Below are positions 12,001-21,610 of a stretch of DNA of 64,000 nucleotides, piece by piece (positions within the stretch are counted from its first letter, which is position 1; every line of letters begins with the position of its first letter). The notes beneath the pieces are model-generated. The model did no database searches, had not been told where the DNA came from, and saw only the letters and a list, made by a program, of their open reading frames with translations. The translations under genes were made by a program, and so were the position numbers. Source of the DNA: Limnephilus marmoratus (lineage: Eukaryota; Arthropoda; Insecta; Trichoptera; Limnephilidae); assembly GCA_917880885.1 (NCBI GenBank), contig OU862913.1:26607286-26671285 (forward strand). Reading direction: 5' to 3'.

Positions 12001-14310
12001 CTGTCAGTTAGACAATAATAAGTACGAATTGCAATCTTCGGAAATGATAAATAATGCGTATTAATCATTATTTTGTTTTGTTTTTTTTTTTTTTTATTGG
12101 TTTTCAAGGTACAATCCCGCTAAACCGCAATAAAGCAGTTTGTCAACAGGATGTTAATGTTCAGTTACAATTTAAACATTACATAATATTATTACTATAA
12201 CCATACAGATTATAACAATTAACACATGTGAATTAATATAAACTATCTCTATTTAGCAGCCATTATTTCAGCATATATCTGAATCTATTTGTAGAATCGC
12301 AATTTTTTTATAATTTGGTAACATGTTAAATATTTTTGGCACATTATATTCCAGGGTTCGCCGTTTGTAGTTATTATTATATTTTGGAACAATCATTCCT
12401 TCATTCTTCGTGAACCTTGTATTATAATCATGTTCTACTTTCCTCTTATAATTAGACTCAGACATATGCTGAATCAATATTTTGTACCATAATAAGGCCT
12501 GCACCGGTAATATTGTTAAATTCCCATACAACAATGATATGTTTCGTCTCTGTGAAAAAATATGTTTTTGAACTAATAACTTAACCATAGAATTTTGAAC
12601 TGATTGTAGGTAGCTGAAATTAGTCTTGCAAGAGTGTCCCCAAGTTGTTAATCCATACCGTAAAGTTGATTCTGCGAGTGATAGTACTTAAATGATTTTT
12701 AAAATATTCACCGGAACGAAACATTTCAGTTTGTACAGCCTACCCACTATCGCCCAAGGAAACAGGAAAAAGGAAAGATGGAACTGAATAATAATCATGG
12801 AAACCATTTGAATGTAATGCCATTTTTGAATAACCGTTTGGACAGAATGAAAACAAAAACAAAAATTCGGTTTCATAAACATGAAAAATCATGCAAGACG
12901 TTTGCCGTCATAATTAACAACATGGCATTCCTTGAAAAATGACATTTCGCGTTTTTAAAGATAACAAAATAACCATTAAAATGCAATATTTTTCAATTCC
13001 GGTTACTGAATTACTTATTACTAACTGTGATCTACCTAGTACAATTTGTTTTATTTATTTTTTTTATTAATAAAATTCCTTTATTATTTATTTACAGTTT
13101 TTTTTACATTTTTTAAATGAAGTCCCGTTAAACTGATTGACATCAGTTTGTCAACAGGTTCTTTTGACAATTACTTGTTTTTTAAATTGAGACAGGTACA
13201 TAAAATATACACATTATTACTTTTTATATATACAAATAAAAAATATATATTTTGGAAAAAAAAAAACTATTTGTTAATAAAATTTATAAGAAATACAGAA
13301 CAGAGAAAATGAAAGAAATAAAAGAAAATACAAGAGAAAATAATAATGGAAAAAAAAACATTAAAAGGAAAAGCGGAATAACAGAAATTAGTACAAAAAA
13401 GTTCTTTCACTTAACCATTTTTTTAGCGTACATTTCCTTCTGAAACTCAATTCACAGCTTTTTATTGAGTTGTGTAACATGTTGTAAATTATTGGAACAA
13501 GGTATTCTAGAGTTCTTTGACCGTATTTATTTAGGTATCTGGGAATTATAAGCCCATCGTTAGCAGTTAGTCTTGTATTATGAACATGAACCACTAGTTT
13601 ATTATATTCAGATTGAGATGTATGCTGACTCGCAATTTTAAGCCACAATATAGCACGAACAGATAATAAATTTACAGAGTTGTATAGTAATGATTTTGGT
13701 ATATCATGTCTTTGTTCGTATTCAGTTTTTTTTAATAATAATTTTACCAAAGAATATTGTACGTTTTGCACTGAAAGAAGATTTGTTGTTGTTGAATGTC
13801 CCCATATGGTTATTCCATATCTTATTAGGGATTCCGCCAATGACAGATATACTAATCTAAGAGTATTTAGTGGAACAAAAAACTTCAGTCTATAAAGTTT
13901 GCTCACTATAGCTCTAAGCCGTGTGCAAACTAATTATATATGTGTATATATTTTAATATGTGTTTTGAGCGTGGACTCGATAGGGAAATATTTACCAAAA
14001 GTTTGGCTTAGGAGAATAATTTTTCAAAATTTCCAACAATTTTAAAATAATATGGAAAAAAATAAACGTCTTGTGCAATAATGGGTACCTTTATCACTTG
14101 TTCAGATTTGAAAAGATTATTTTTATAATTTAATAATTTTCTTAACTCACACATCAGTTTTAATTTTGAAAATGTCAGACACGTAAGCACAGAGAAATCA
14201 TATTATTTAATAATGTGTTATTTACCAGCTTCGAATGGATTGAAGGACGGCAGAAGTTTTTCTGGTTCAGAGTTGACGAAATTAACATGCTCCTCGTCGG
14301 CCTGCTCCAT
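2932..14310 (-). CDS. SELENOS: Selenoprotein S / VIMP homologue, Cys form (gene span, 5 exons)
   Basis: Single-pass ER membrane protein; in animals it recruits p97/VCP to Derlins for ER-associated degradation. Coding exons read 14310-14226, 9669-9538, 6469-6360, 5305-5224 and 3017-2932. Every junction is AG/GT with matching phase, and the total of 495 nt gives 164 aa plus stop, somewhat shorter than the 189-aa human protein. Residues 29-56 are a short lumenal/membrane segment containing QYGWY and a hydrophobic stretch. Residues 57-110 are basic and helical with the family pattern around VKSKQLEAMEMARARQQ, the region of the p97-interacting motif, though a strict VIM match is not evident. The tail is Gly/Ser/Lys-rich with YSPL where vertebrates have YNPL. 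It ends C-P-G-G-G-C-G-K. The penultimate Sec of vertebrates is replaced by a TGC Cys at 162; other cysteines are at 142 and 157. Introns are packed with repeats. Identification is by recognition of the family pattern, not a search. Confidence 0.88.
3278..4240. mobile_element. Non-autonomous hAT element
   Basis: Ends CAGTGGCGGCCAGC and GCCGCCACTG, flanked by a perfect 8-bp duplication GTTACGTT (3270-3277 and 4241-4248). 963 bp, no transposase. Sits in the last SELENOS intron and splits an older MITE related to 7626-7790. Confidence 0.85.
4765..5172. mobile_element. MITE family E, long
   Basis: Ends GATGACATTGGGCGAGTTCA and TGAACTCGCTCAATGTAATT, with arms continuing ACAAGCTACTATCTG. In the intron just upstream of the SELENOS exon 5 region, next to exon 4. 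Confidence 0.72.
5224..5305 (-). CDS. SELENOS: SELENOS exon 4
   Basis: Acceptor TTTTAG|CGGGCAGCC, donor G|GTATTT. Encodes RAAKKKEEYIKRNEGKGQGG and on to ARS, the lysine-rich end of the helix and start of the disordered tail, like the KKPQEED region of the human protein. Phase runs from 0 to 1. Confidence 0.83.
5505..6165. repeat. Repeat family B, head-to-head pair
   Basis: A minus-oriented piece (5505-5690) meets a plus copy (5678-6125) at the GGAACCATTTATTGGATAAC end. The plus copy ends with GGGCCTCCTGTATGGAGTAA and an A-rich tail. No coding sequence. Confidence 0.72.
6360..6469 (-). CDS. SELENOS: SELENOS exon 3 (helical p97-binding region)
   Basis: Acceptor TTTCAG|ATGACGACG, donor GACGAG|GTAACT. 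Encodes residues 73-109 with an acidic NDDD followed by a charged amphipathic helix rich in Glu, Arg and Gln. The ATG at the exon start is in a different frame and is not an initiator. Confidence 0.86.
6535..7310. repeat. Inverted pair of short tandem arrays
   Basis: About six units of GGACTAATATCTACAGAGC-like text (6535-6740) face about five units of CTGTAGATATTCGTC-like text (7165-7310). The 420 bases between hold nothing else recognisable. Confidence 0.7.
7385..8290. repeat. Minisatellite of about 43-bp units in a SELENOS intron
   Basis: Degenerate units around CAATCTTTCCACATTTTGTT CAGCATGTAAA-type text repeat about 20 times. A MITE at 7626-7790 interrupts the array. Confidence 0.8.
7626..7790. 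mobile_element. Small MITE inside the minisatellite
   Basis: CGGACAACTCAGAATCATGC at the left; inner arms AAAAAGTCATTAAAAG and CTTTTAATGACTTTT. Related text at 3188-3277 is split by the hAT. Confidence 0.55.
8515..8575 (+). repeat. tRNA-like fragment, probable SINE head
   Basis: GTGGTCGAGGGGTAAGTCTC and ACTCGCAATCCAAAGGTCGC resemble the 5' half of a tRNA; the B box is degraded. Confidence 0.4.
8618..9045. mobile_element. Long-TIR MITE
   Basis: Arms of about 110 bp: TTTTGGGGATCGCTGGCAAC to GGGGGAAGTGGAAAAT, mirrored at 8935-9045. The centre has TTTGTGTAACATGGTTTGTG twice. Confidence 0.78.
9070..9310 (+). mobile_element. SINE family A, headless copy
   Basis: Body from CCAGAGTGGAAAATACTC to GTGAGGTATTCATG and an A run at 9302. 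Lies just downstream of SELENOS exon 2 in opposite orientation. Confidence 0.75.
9538..9669 (-). CDS. SELENOS: SELENOS exon 2 (membrane segment)
   Basis: Acceptor TTCCAG|GTCTGTGG, donor A|GTGAGG. Encodes residues 29-72 plus one base, with GLWFLSQYGWYALGL followed by a hydrophobic stretch and then basic WIRPRLPLWQDKLED. This is the most diagnostic part of the gene. Open reading continues past the donor into the intron, so the open frame alone would misplace the exon end. Confidence 0.87.
9809..9983. mobile_element. Poly-C MITE, TAA duplication (copy 1)
   Basis: Same family as 58884-59039: GGGAACGTACCCATACTATG at the left, mirrored at the right, two long C runs inside, TAA at 9806-9808 and 9984-9986. 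A TWA duplication of 3 bp suggests a PIF/Harbinger relative. Confidence 0.82.
9990..10130. repeat. Short tandem array of about 50-bp units
   Basis: GGTTAACAAAATATAGGTTA and variants, three units, in a SELENOS intron. Confidence 0.6.
10131..10564. other. No feature seen
   Basis: AT-rich intron DNA of SELENOS; only short frames without family features. Confidence 0.55.
10565..11070 (+). mobile_element. Helitron-like element
   Basis: Contains ACGGATTTTCATACGCTTTT and CACCAATAGATAGAGTGA and ends with ACGTGTGGCCGGGTCTGCTAG|T. A part near 10915-10945 repeats earlier internal text. Confidence 0.62.
11310..11690 (-). pseudogene. R1/Jockey-like LINE 3' end (LINE-C copy 1)
   Basis: Minus-strand text encodes IREVRQMCVQRIYMVDHLSH in one frame and GRLWNHLPASVF-like residues in others; ends with the tail hairpin GGCCCTGAGGGAAATTATTT. 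Related to 27130-27640 and 34040-34330. Frame-shifted and 5'-truncated. Confidence 0.68.
12085..12775 (-). pseudogene. LINE RT C-terminal fragment (copy 1)
   Basis: Same family: RLYKLKCFVPVNILKII, LAESTLRYGLTTWGHS (frame changes in between), then MVKLLVQKHIFSQRRNIS to YKRRTLEYNVPKIFNMLPNY. The tail shares GTTTGTCAACAGG with copy 2. Several breaks. Confidence 0.68.
13060..13945 (-). pseudogene. LINE RT C-terminal fragment (copy 2)
   Basis: 172 open codons at 13388-13906: KLYRLKFFVPLNTLRLVYLS, LAESLIRYGITIWGHS, NKYGQRTLEYLVPIIYNML. A long 3' untranslated tail runs to a T-rich end at about 13060. It sits inside the right arm of an inverted repeat, so it is a later insertion. Confidence 0.75.
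14226..14310 (-). CDS. SELENOS: SELENOS exon 1 (start codon)
   Basis: Encodes residues 1-28 plus one base of codon 29, starting MEQADEEHVNF and ending FNPFEA. The ATG is the first in this frame. The donor reads G|GTAAAT. The acidic N-terminus matches the short pre-membrane segment of the family. Confidence 0.85.
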
Positions 14311-14621
14311 TTTAGATTTCAATTTCGAGATGCTACAATTTATTGGGCAGTTATAAAAATCTGGCGTATCTAAACGCGGAATTTCGCAAATAAATAAATT
14401 TGATAAAAAACGCTACTTGTCAAAAGTCAAAAGTATGTTTTATAAACGTCATTGTTGGCGACTAGCATAAATATACTAACCCCTAGATCCATAAATATAC
14501 TAACCCCCGACTAGTGTTGCCAGATCAAGAAATAGAAACTCCCCACCAAAATCATAAAAATAATCCCCATAAATGGGAAAAACTATACAGACTTGGAAGT
14601 TGGCGAAAAGAAATTAATTTA

Positions 14622-14872
14622 TAATACACGCCAAACGTGGGTGGTTTGTATATTTATGCGCCAAACTTTAATACCGACCTGACACAGAAAACAGAAATCG
14701 TCGCAATTGGCGAGGCGAAAAAAAGTGGCATGCCTTCCGCCCACCCCTTTCTCTGTCGTATGTATATTTTTACGCACCTTTCTCTTTCGCTTACGTTCAT
14801 TGTAAAGTCAGTAACTGCGGGAGAATGGATCATACCAAGTTCAGGCTGACATTAACGTTTGGCGTGTACTAT
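14622..14872. mobile_element. MITE upstream of SELENOS exon 1
   Basis: Ends ACACGCCAAACGT and ACGTTTGGCGTGT. About 250 bp, no coding. Confidence 0.65.
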
Positions 14873-15084
14873 ATGCAATCGAGTTATTTAAAAATAATTC
14901 ATTTATATATATTTACGAAAGGAAAGAAACTCCACCAGATTTTTTTTTGGTCGAGAATGATTTTTGCACCCCTCGCAAGCCCATGAAGACATTTTTTTCA
15001 CAAAAAGAGCCCAGAGCGGCGTATTTGTGACAGCTGGTGACAGTTTGCCTGACGAACGAACTTGTGTGCGATAATAAACGCAGT

Positions 15085-15262
15085 TGTTCGAAATGGCTTT
15101 AGCCGTGTTTAGTGACCGGATCTGAATAGCCAGGTACCTCCCCATCTTCCTATATCCCATATTCTTCCCCTCCCCACTACCTTCAGCCACAGAAGTTAAC
15201 CCAATTGGGGTGCCATAGTCTCACTGGCTAGGTGGGAGCAGTTGGTATTCATATAAAAAAGT
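15085..15262 (+). mobile_element. SINE family A, 5'-truncated
   Basis: From CGAAATGGCTTTAGCCGTG to GTATTCATATAAAAAA. Sits between SELENOS exon 1 and PDRG1. Confidence 0.72.
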
Positions 15263-15367
15263 AAATCATAATGGATCTGATTCAATGCAACCACACACGT
15301 TACGTGTTTCTAAATCAACAAAAATGTTATCGTGTATATATTCTCATTTAATTCATCTTTCAAATCA

Positions 15368-15552
15368 AAAGTCTCAATTACATTGAGCGAGTTTACAAGC
15401 TACTAGCCGGAAAATTCACTATCTGCTAGTGAATTCGCTCAGTGTAATCATATTACAAGCTAACTAGTAGATTTTACATTGAAGGAATTTATTAGCAGAT
15501 AGTGAATTCGCCGGCTAGTAGATTGTAAACTTGCTAAATGTAATCGAGGCTT
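15368..15552. mobile_element. MITE family E, short
   Basis: CTCAATTACATTGAGCGAGT at the left, mirrored at the right; inner arms CTATCTGCTAGTGAATTCGC. Between SELENOS and PDRG1. Confidence 0.7.
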
Positions 15553-16107
15553 AAGTCGCGCTTTGTATTACTGTCGGATAACATATGACAGATTGATGGC
15601 TCTATAAATAGTGCTAAAGGAACTAACTTGACTTACTTTAACCAATTCCTGATATTAGTTGGAGTAAAATATGTGAATGAAATTTTGGTCTCCGGTGACA
15701 TTTTAAGACTTTTTTCTTTTCCACAAAAACATTAAAAAATAGCAGTTGGACAGTTGGGGGCAGGAAAAAGGTTGGGTGGTTACTCGGGCGAAGGACCAGT
15801 GAGGACATGCTGAAGATTTTTTTGTTGTTGTTTGATTTTGAAGTAATGTTTATGAAAAAAAATCCTATAAAGTCGTTTTTGAGCTTTGGAACCTAGCAAC
15901 TGAATTAGAACCACAGACACAAAATGAAAGTCGCTGATCTATACTCTACATAGTCTATACATCTTTTCGATGTGTTTTTCTATGACAATAGACTGTCGTG
16001 TCAAATGTCAAACTCGTGTCGTCGTTAAAAGTCAAAATAGAAGCGGTTTACAACAAGCTTTCTTACATTATTTCTGTTTTTGAAGTTGAATCATAAAATT
16101 AACCAAG
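15553..16107. promoter_or_regulatory. Upstream region of PDRG1
   Basis: Presumed promoter by position. No clear TATA box or initiator. The 100 bases before the ATG lack an upstream ATG in good context. Nothing stronger can be claimed. Confidence 0.3.
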
Positions 16108-16512
16108 ATGGACGACGCGCAAAAGAGCCTCAAGTATTTAACGTCTGTCGAGAAACTCGCAGAAGAAATATTAGCAGACAGAAGGTCAATTGTCCAACTG
16201 GACAAGCGAAGAAATGAAAACCGTGAAGCAATGCGCGCCATTAAAAACGGTTCAAAACTCGAAAATAGAATGAAAAAATGCTGGATCACCATCGGCTCGA
16301 ATTTATTTAAGATTTCCACAGAGAAAAGCTTGGAAATGATAGACAAAGATCAGAAACAACTGGATATTGATATAAATAAATTGAGGAGTGAATTGAAAGT
16401 CAAAGTTAACCAATTCAGGGATTTAGAACATCAACCTCCGGTACCAGGACTAATGTTGGTCCCCTTATCTTTGGAAGAAAGCAACATTACCAAGAGTTTA
16501 AGCTCTTTTTAA
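16108..16512 (+). CDS. PDRG1: PDRG1 homologue, prefoldin-like subunit
   Basis: A single uninterrupted frame of 134 aa from ATG to TAA, nearly the length of human PDRG1 (133 aa). PDRG1 is a small beta-type prefoldin-like protein of the URI/prefoldin-like module of the R2TP (PAQosome) co-chaperone, involved in assembly of RNA polymerases and other complexes. Matching stretches include the N-terminal helix with KLAEEILADRRSIVQLDKRR and NREAMRAI, the central strands with FKIS, then EMIDKDQKQLDIDINKLR and LKVKVNQFRDLE, and a C-terminal GLMLVPL. Helices at about 5-55 and 70-112 should form the coiled coil, with the beta hairpins between them. The gene is intronless here and reads divergently from SELENOS. 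An AATAAA occurs at about 17031. No damage is seen, so it is probably functional, although an intact intronless copy could be a young retrocopy. Confidence 0.88.
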   Translation: MDDAQKSLKYLTSVEKLAEEILADRRSIVQLDKRRNENREAMRAIKNGSKLENRMKKCWITIGSNLFKISTEKSLEMIDKDQKQLDIDINKLRSELKVKVNQFRDLEHQPPVPGLMLVPLSLEESNITKSLSSF

Positions 16513-16639
16513 CTACTGCCTCACCACATCGGAGGTTAACTACAAACTACTTAACATGCGTGGGCTGGAATTCGGCAACTTTACCCAAAATTCAACACGG
16601 CGGCACAAGATCTTTTGGTTGAAATGTACAAGCCCATCT

Positions 16640-16725
16640 CACGGATAATATCGGTAAATTTTCGGGATTAGTGTCCATGGTTATTACGAATAATTTTCAG
16701 GAAAAAACTTTAGATTCGCCTTAAC
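16640..16725. repeat. Arm fragment of MITE family F downstream of PDRG1
   Basis: TTTTCGGGATTAGTGTCCAT and TTTAGATTCGCCTTAA are the reverse complement of 20010-20085. It would lie in the PDRG1 3' untranslated region if the AATAAA at about 17031 is used. Confidence 0.62.
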
Positions 16726-17514
16726 ACTCCTACTCCGGACCGGGGGAATACAATTACACTAACGACAGTTTTAATCTGTATCTCAGTTGTCTTTTACACC
16801 ATATACTCAATAATTTTGGTAATCCTAGAAAAACTAATTAGGTATCGATCTGTTTTTAAAAAATGTATATCGCATTGCTAGTTTTTTTAATATTAAATAA
16901 TTTCTATCAAATTCCGTTAAAGTGTCTGTAGCCCCCCCCGCCTCGTCTCTATTACATCGCCTAGCATTTACCCGTTCCTACCAACTGAAGATTCCACGGA
17001 CTGGTAGCGGATCGGTAATAGTTGCATTTTAATAAAAAGGGATGTGTCATAATAATTGAATCACGCTAGCTTTCTTAAAATCGCTTTTACCTTTTTGCTT
17101 TACTTAAGTTGAAAATAGGCGTTGGCGAAACTTGACAATTCAAGCAAGAGTAAGCAATTTCTAAGTTATTAATAGAAAGGACAACATCCCGTTCGCTTAC
17201 ACAGTGCATCTCATATGATCTTTTTACAATGCTTAAATATTTGTGTGCCGGTTCCAGATGATACCGTCTGGGATATTTCCGGTAAAAAATAGAGTGTACA
17301 ATTTTTAGAAACATCACTAAAATTATACCCGTCTCTGTTTGTCGTGTGAAATACAAATGTATCAGAAAGAGACAATTATATTATTTAATTGGTTCAAGGA
17401 ATTTGTAAAAATGAACTCCAAAATAGTACAGGATGGTTAAGTCTACATTGAATAGTGTTAAATTGGGTTTTCGGTTTTAATTGCTAACTTGTTTAGATTA
17501 AGTGGTAAAAGTTC
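16726..17514. other. No gene seen
   Basis: Includes an AATAAA at about 17031 that may end PDRG1. An 89-codon minus frame at 17087-17356 has no recognisable domain. Confidence 0.5.
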
Positions 17515-18170
17515 ATCTGGGAGGCGGATATGTGTACCGCCGCCCGGAGAACCATTATTGGATAACCAACACCTCTGCCATATGTCACCCCAAGTGGTTA
17601 GCTATGTTTGGTGACTTAGCAGGGGTGCCCGGGTTCATGGGGTGAGGTTTGTCCGGGTCTTGTTGGCGGATGCGTCTACCTACCAGCTACATGGCAGGAC
17701 GGATCGGGAGACTGTTTTTTTTACATTAGGTCAACACAGGAGGCCCTGAGGAAAATAATTTCCCTCAGGGCCTATGTCATCTTTGGGGATGCTGTGTGAA
17801 GGGTCTTTTTAGGAAAGGAAGGAGAGGAAGTTCTGGAGAGGAAAAGAAATGAAGGGTAGGTAGGAATCTGGGAGTCGGTGTGTCCAGGAATCTCTCCCTC
17901 CCACTGCGGTGAAAGGCTACGTTCCGAGAGAGTACGGCTGGAGAAGTCAAAGGGACTCCCTCAACACTCTCTTCCAATCCGGCCTGCCATGCAGCTGGTG
18001 GGCAGAGATGCATCCGCCGCCAAGACCCGGATAATCCTCACCCCATGAACCCGGGCACCCCTGCTAAGTCACCAAACGTAGCGAACGACTTGGGGTGACC
18101 TATCGCAGAGGTGTTGGTTATCCAATAAATGGTTCGGCGGTACCCATATCCACCTCTAAAATCTTAATCT
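17515..18170. repeat. Repeat family B, inverted pair
   Basis: A plus copy (to about 17725) faces a minus copy (17731-18165). Both outer ends read AACCA(TTT)ATTGGATAACC, so the pair forms a long inverted repeat. The tail hairpin GGCCCTGAGGAAAATAATTT lies in the middle. Confidence 0.72.
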
Positions 18171-18174
18171 TGCG

Positions 18175-18740
18175 GGCGACCTTTTGATACTCCAGCAGGA
18201 TTCTCTAGGAATAACGCCTTGCACCGCAGTGGGAGGGATGGATTCATCCGTCCATCACTCCTTGACACACTGACTCCCAGATTCCTACCCACCTCTCATC
18301 ATTTTCTCACCCTTTTCCTTCCCCGGACTTCCTCTTCTTCTTTTCATAAAAAGAAACTCTCCACACAGCATCCCCAAAGATGACATAGGCTCTGAGGGGA
18401 ATTATTTCCCTTGGGTTGCTTCCCTATTAAATAATTTCAAGGGCTTGCTGTGTGGAAGGTATTTTTAAGGAAACGGAGGAGAGGAAGTTCTGGAAATGAA
18501 AAAGGTATGAGGGATGGGAAGGAATCTGGGGGACAGTGTGTTCATGTGTGATGAATCCATCTCTCCATCGACGGTGCGAGGGGATGAGTCGAGAGAGTCC
18601 AGCTGGAGAGTTCATAATGCCTACCTCAATCAGTCTCTCTCGATCCGGCCCGCCACGCATAAGGTAGGCAGACGTATCAGTATCAGGCAGGATCTATTTA
18701 AACCTCATGAACTTGGACACCCCTGCTAAGTCACCAAACC
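18175..18740. repeat. Repeat family B, second inverted pair
   Basis: Plus fragment at 18175-18425 ending GGAATTATTTCCCTTGGG-like text and minus fragment at 18430-18740. Outer ends are truncated relative to the previous pair. Confidence 0.68.
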
Positions 18741-19435
18741 TATTTTACTATTTTCCAAAAATCGTTTTTATTTTAGACATCGACAGAGTTGCCAGACTGC
18801 GTTTATTTGATGTCCTCTGCAGGACAAAACCATTCACCGTTAAAAATATATAAATGTAACAGTAAAAACTATAAACTCAATATCTACCTATACAAACAAA
18901 TGCATTATTTACGATAAGAATATAACAACAGCAATTATAAATTGGGAGATCAACTTTAATACCTACATTAAATTTCTAGATATACTATAAGTTTCAAAAC
19001 ACTTAACATCTGTAACTAGTTTAGTAACAGGTAATATTTTTCAACAGCTAAAAAATTTAAACAAAAAATGTCCATCATTTACAGATCATCCTGTGCAACA
19101 AAGTAGCCATGGACTCAGGCGATGTAATCGCCAATCGCCAGTCGAGATTCGGAAACATGGAGTTATGTTGGCTATCGGCCCGCCTTCTCTGTTTTCTGTG
19201 GAAAAATACGCGTTATGGTCTAAATTCATTAGAAAATTAATTATGACCTTATTTATCAAACGATTTTGATGACTATGAAATATGATGAATATACTTCCCT
19301 CTAATTATTACCAAAACAAATTACAAAAAATTATATCATTAACACCCTTTAATAGGCAAATCAAATTGGGGGACCCTAGTGACCCCCCTTCGGATCGTGT
19401 GTGATTTTTTTCTTTCCGGGACGAAAAGGTTAATC
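18741..19435. other. No feature seen
   Basis: AT-rich, no frame or repeat recognised within the window. Confidence 0.5.
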
Positions 19436-20085
19436 ACTATAAAAGGAAACTTTTTGCATAACAGCCGGCGGAAAATAATGCATTTTAATTTTCAATGTCG
19501 TTTAATAAAATTTCACTTCGCGAACTGATACTACGACAGCCCGCCCGCCATTTTGTCACTGTTATGTCAAACAAGAGCAGATACGATTGTAGCCGACTTC
19601 GTGGGATATACCTATGATAAAGCGCGTAATTATGAAATTTGTCTAGCGGACTTGTGTATGTTATCTTTACTTTAAAAAACAGCCTATGTTTTTAAATGGT
19701 TTGTCTGGCTACGCAGGGTTTGTGTAGCGGGCTTGTGTATGTTATCTTTACTTTAAAAAACAGCCTACGTTTTTGAATGGTTTGTTTGGCTACGCAGGGT
19801 TTGTGTAGCGGGCTTGTGTATATTATCTTTATTTTAAAAAATATCCCAGGATTTGATTGGTTTACAGTGACAAAATGGCGGGCGGGCTGTCGTAGTATCG
19901 GTTCGCGAAGTGAAATTTTATTTAACGAAATTTAAAATTAAAATGCATTATTTTCCGCCATGCAAAAATTCCGCGTGCATTCCGTGATGCAAAAAGTTTC
20001 ATTTTATAGTAATTAAGGCGAATCTAAAGTTGTATTCTAAAAATTATTCGTAATAGCCTTGGACACTAATCCCGAAAAATTACCT
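19436..20085. mobile_element. Long-TIR MITE with internal tandem units (family F)
   Basis: Arms contain GAACTGATACTACGACAGCC and CCGCCATTTTGTCACTG, mirrored at 19868-19990. Three units of about 85 bp with GGCTACGCAGGGTTTGTGTA lie between. A left-arm fragment of the family is at 16640-16725. Confidence 0.78.
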
Positions 20086-20255
20086 ACAATAATTTGTGCG
20101 TATCTTGATACGTGGAGTAAGGAAACTTTACCAAAAAAATTAATTAAAAATGACCTCTTACAAAATAGAACAAAAATAATCACATTGTAAAATTTATTAT
20201 AGGTTTTCTGGAATTGAAAAGGTTCTTTTTTTAATTTGAATAATTATTTTCCACG

Positions 20256-20485
20256 TCAGCCGAGCGATTCTCTACGTTTTGTGAGATCGAGATAGATCTT
20301 GGGTGAGATCTCCTGTCTGATTTGATTTGTGATCTCAGCTGTGAGCTGTCACGTATTTTAGTTTAGGTCATTTTAAACCCGAATTCATGCAAGTATGCAT
20401 GATTATTTATTCATTTAACATTCATAGAAAATCACACAAATCTGACAGGAAATCTCGATCTCACAAAACATAGAAAATCGCTCGG
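20256..20485. mobile_element. MITE family G, copy 1
   Basis: Ends GCCGAGCGATTCTCTACGTT and ATAGAAAATCGCTCGGC; GTGAGATCGAGATAGATCTT in the arm. Confidence 0.74.
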
Positions 20486-20489
20486 CAAG

Positions 20490-21150
20490 GTTGATAAAAA
20501 TCTTAAAAATCGGATTTCTTTGATTTAAATCAGATTTTTTGATTGTTTTTAAATATTTCAAAGAAGTCGGCCGATGTTAAACAAAAGCCAATGTTGTTGT
20601 TTATTTTGATTATTAATTTATAAATTTAAAAATCAATATACTTTCCAGTTATTTCTAAAATGTCATTATTTTTATTTAATATTTTACTGTACACAAATAT
20701 TTTTGAACATAAAAAGATCACAAAAAGTAGGGGTTTGTATCTTAAAGAAATTTCTTCCAACCCACCTGCAATAGGAAAAGCGCTTGGAGACATTGTTTAA
20801 CACCAATAGTATTTGCTTATTCAATAAAAAAATCAACAACTGTTGACTTTTAAGAATTATTAACAATGAAATTAAACCATTTGGGTATCTTGTTTATTTT
20901 GGTTTTGTGATTTGTCCAAATTTAGCCTTTTCAAAAAGAAGACTAATTTGCCCGCCTTTTCATTGCCTAATTTATTTCTTATTTTACTGTGCACAAAATT
21001 GAATGCCGAAAGTATTCTTTCGATCGTACATGCCGGGGGAAGTCCCTTGGCATTTTAGGTGGGTGACTTGATTGCAGTAAAAAAAGTACAGATTTAAATC
21101 ATTGATTTTTTTTTTTTAAATCACTCGATTTTAATGGTGATTTTCCTTAG
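20490..21150 (-). mobile_element. hAT remnant with transposase C-terminus
   Basis: Bounded by text rich in GATTTAAATC at both ends. On the minus strand 21056-20872 encodes ACTIERILSAFNFVHSKIRN and KLGNEKAGKLVFFLKRLN then stop: the hAT dimerisation motif. Everything upstream of this is lost. Confidence 0.72.
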
Positions 21151-21610
21151 GCCTTCCGTTCATGGAAATACTTACAAACTACGTATTTGTGACGCAATCA
21201 CAAGTACCCTGCTGATATACTACTCTTTAATGCTGTTCTCCGTACACGGTGCTACCCCAAATATACTGAACTTGATCATTTTTCACGTGCAGCCGTGGAG
21301 TTAACACAATGTCAAGCAATGTCAAATTACTTTTTTTCCAACATTAATCCATGCCTTCTCCACTAAATCCTTTCTTACATATTCTGATAGAGTAATTCTG
21401 ATAAACACACATTTTTTTTCCACTTCCAGAACAAATCTAACATTATTTCCATGTTCTGATGCCATTTCTGTCAAACGAATAAGTATCAGACACAAATGAT
21501 GCGACGCGCCGCATATCGCCGTGTACGGGCACCAGCAAAATCGTACGGGGGGTACTTACGATCGGCGCGTATGATATGCTCACGAGGATCGAGTAGCTTT
21601 TAAGTAGCGT
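21151..21610. other. No supported feature
   Basis: Part of it may be upstream LINE sequence of the fragment at 21611; no coding motif is readable. Confidence 0.4.

Larger units (their letters stand above)
11750..14000. repeat. Foldback repeat carrying LINE copies
   Basis: Left arm at about 11750-11960 is the inverted counterpart of 12905-13055 plus 13950-14000. The right arm is cut in two by LINE copy 2. Shared words include ATCGAGTCCACGCTCAAAAC and TTGAAAAATATTGCATTTTA. LINE copy 1 lies in the loop. Confidence 0.7.

Noticed and set aside
17087..17356. 89-codon minus ORF
   Set aside because: No recognisable family, AT-typical composition, no flanking splice pattern I could defend.
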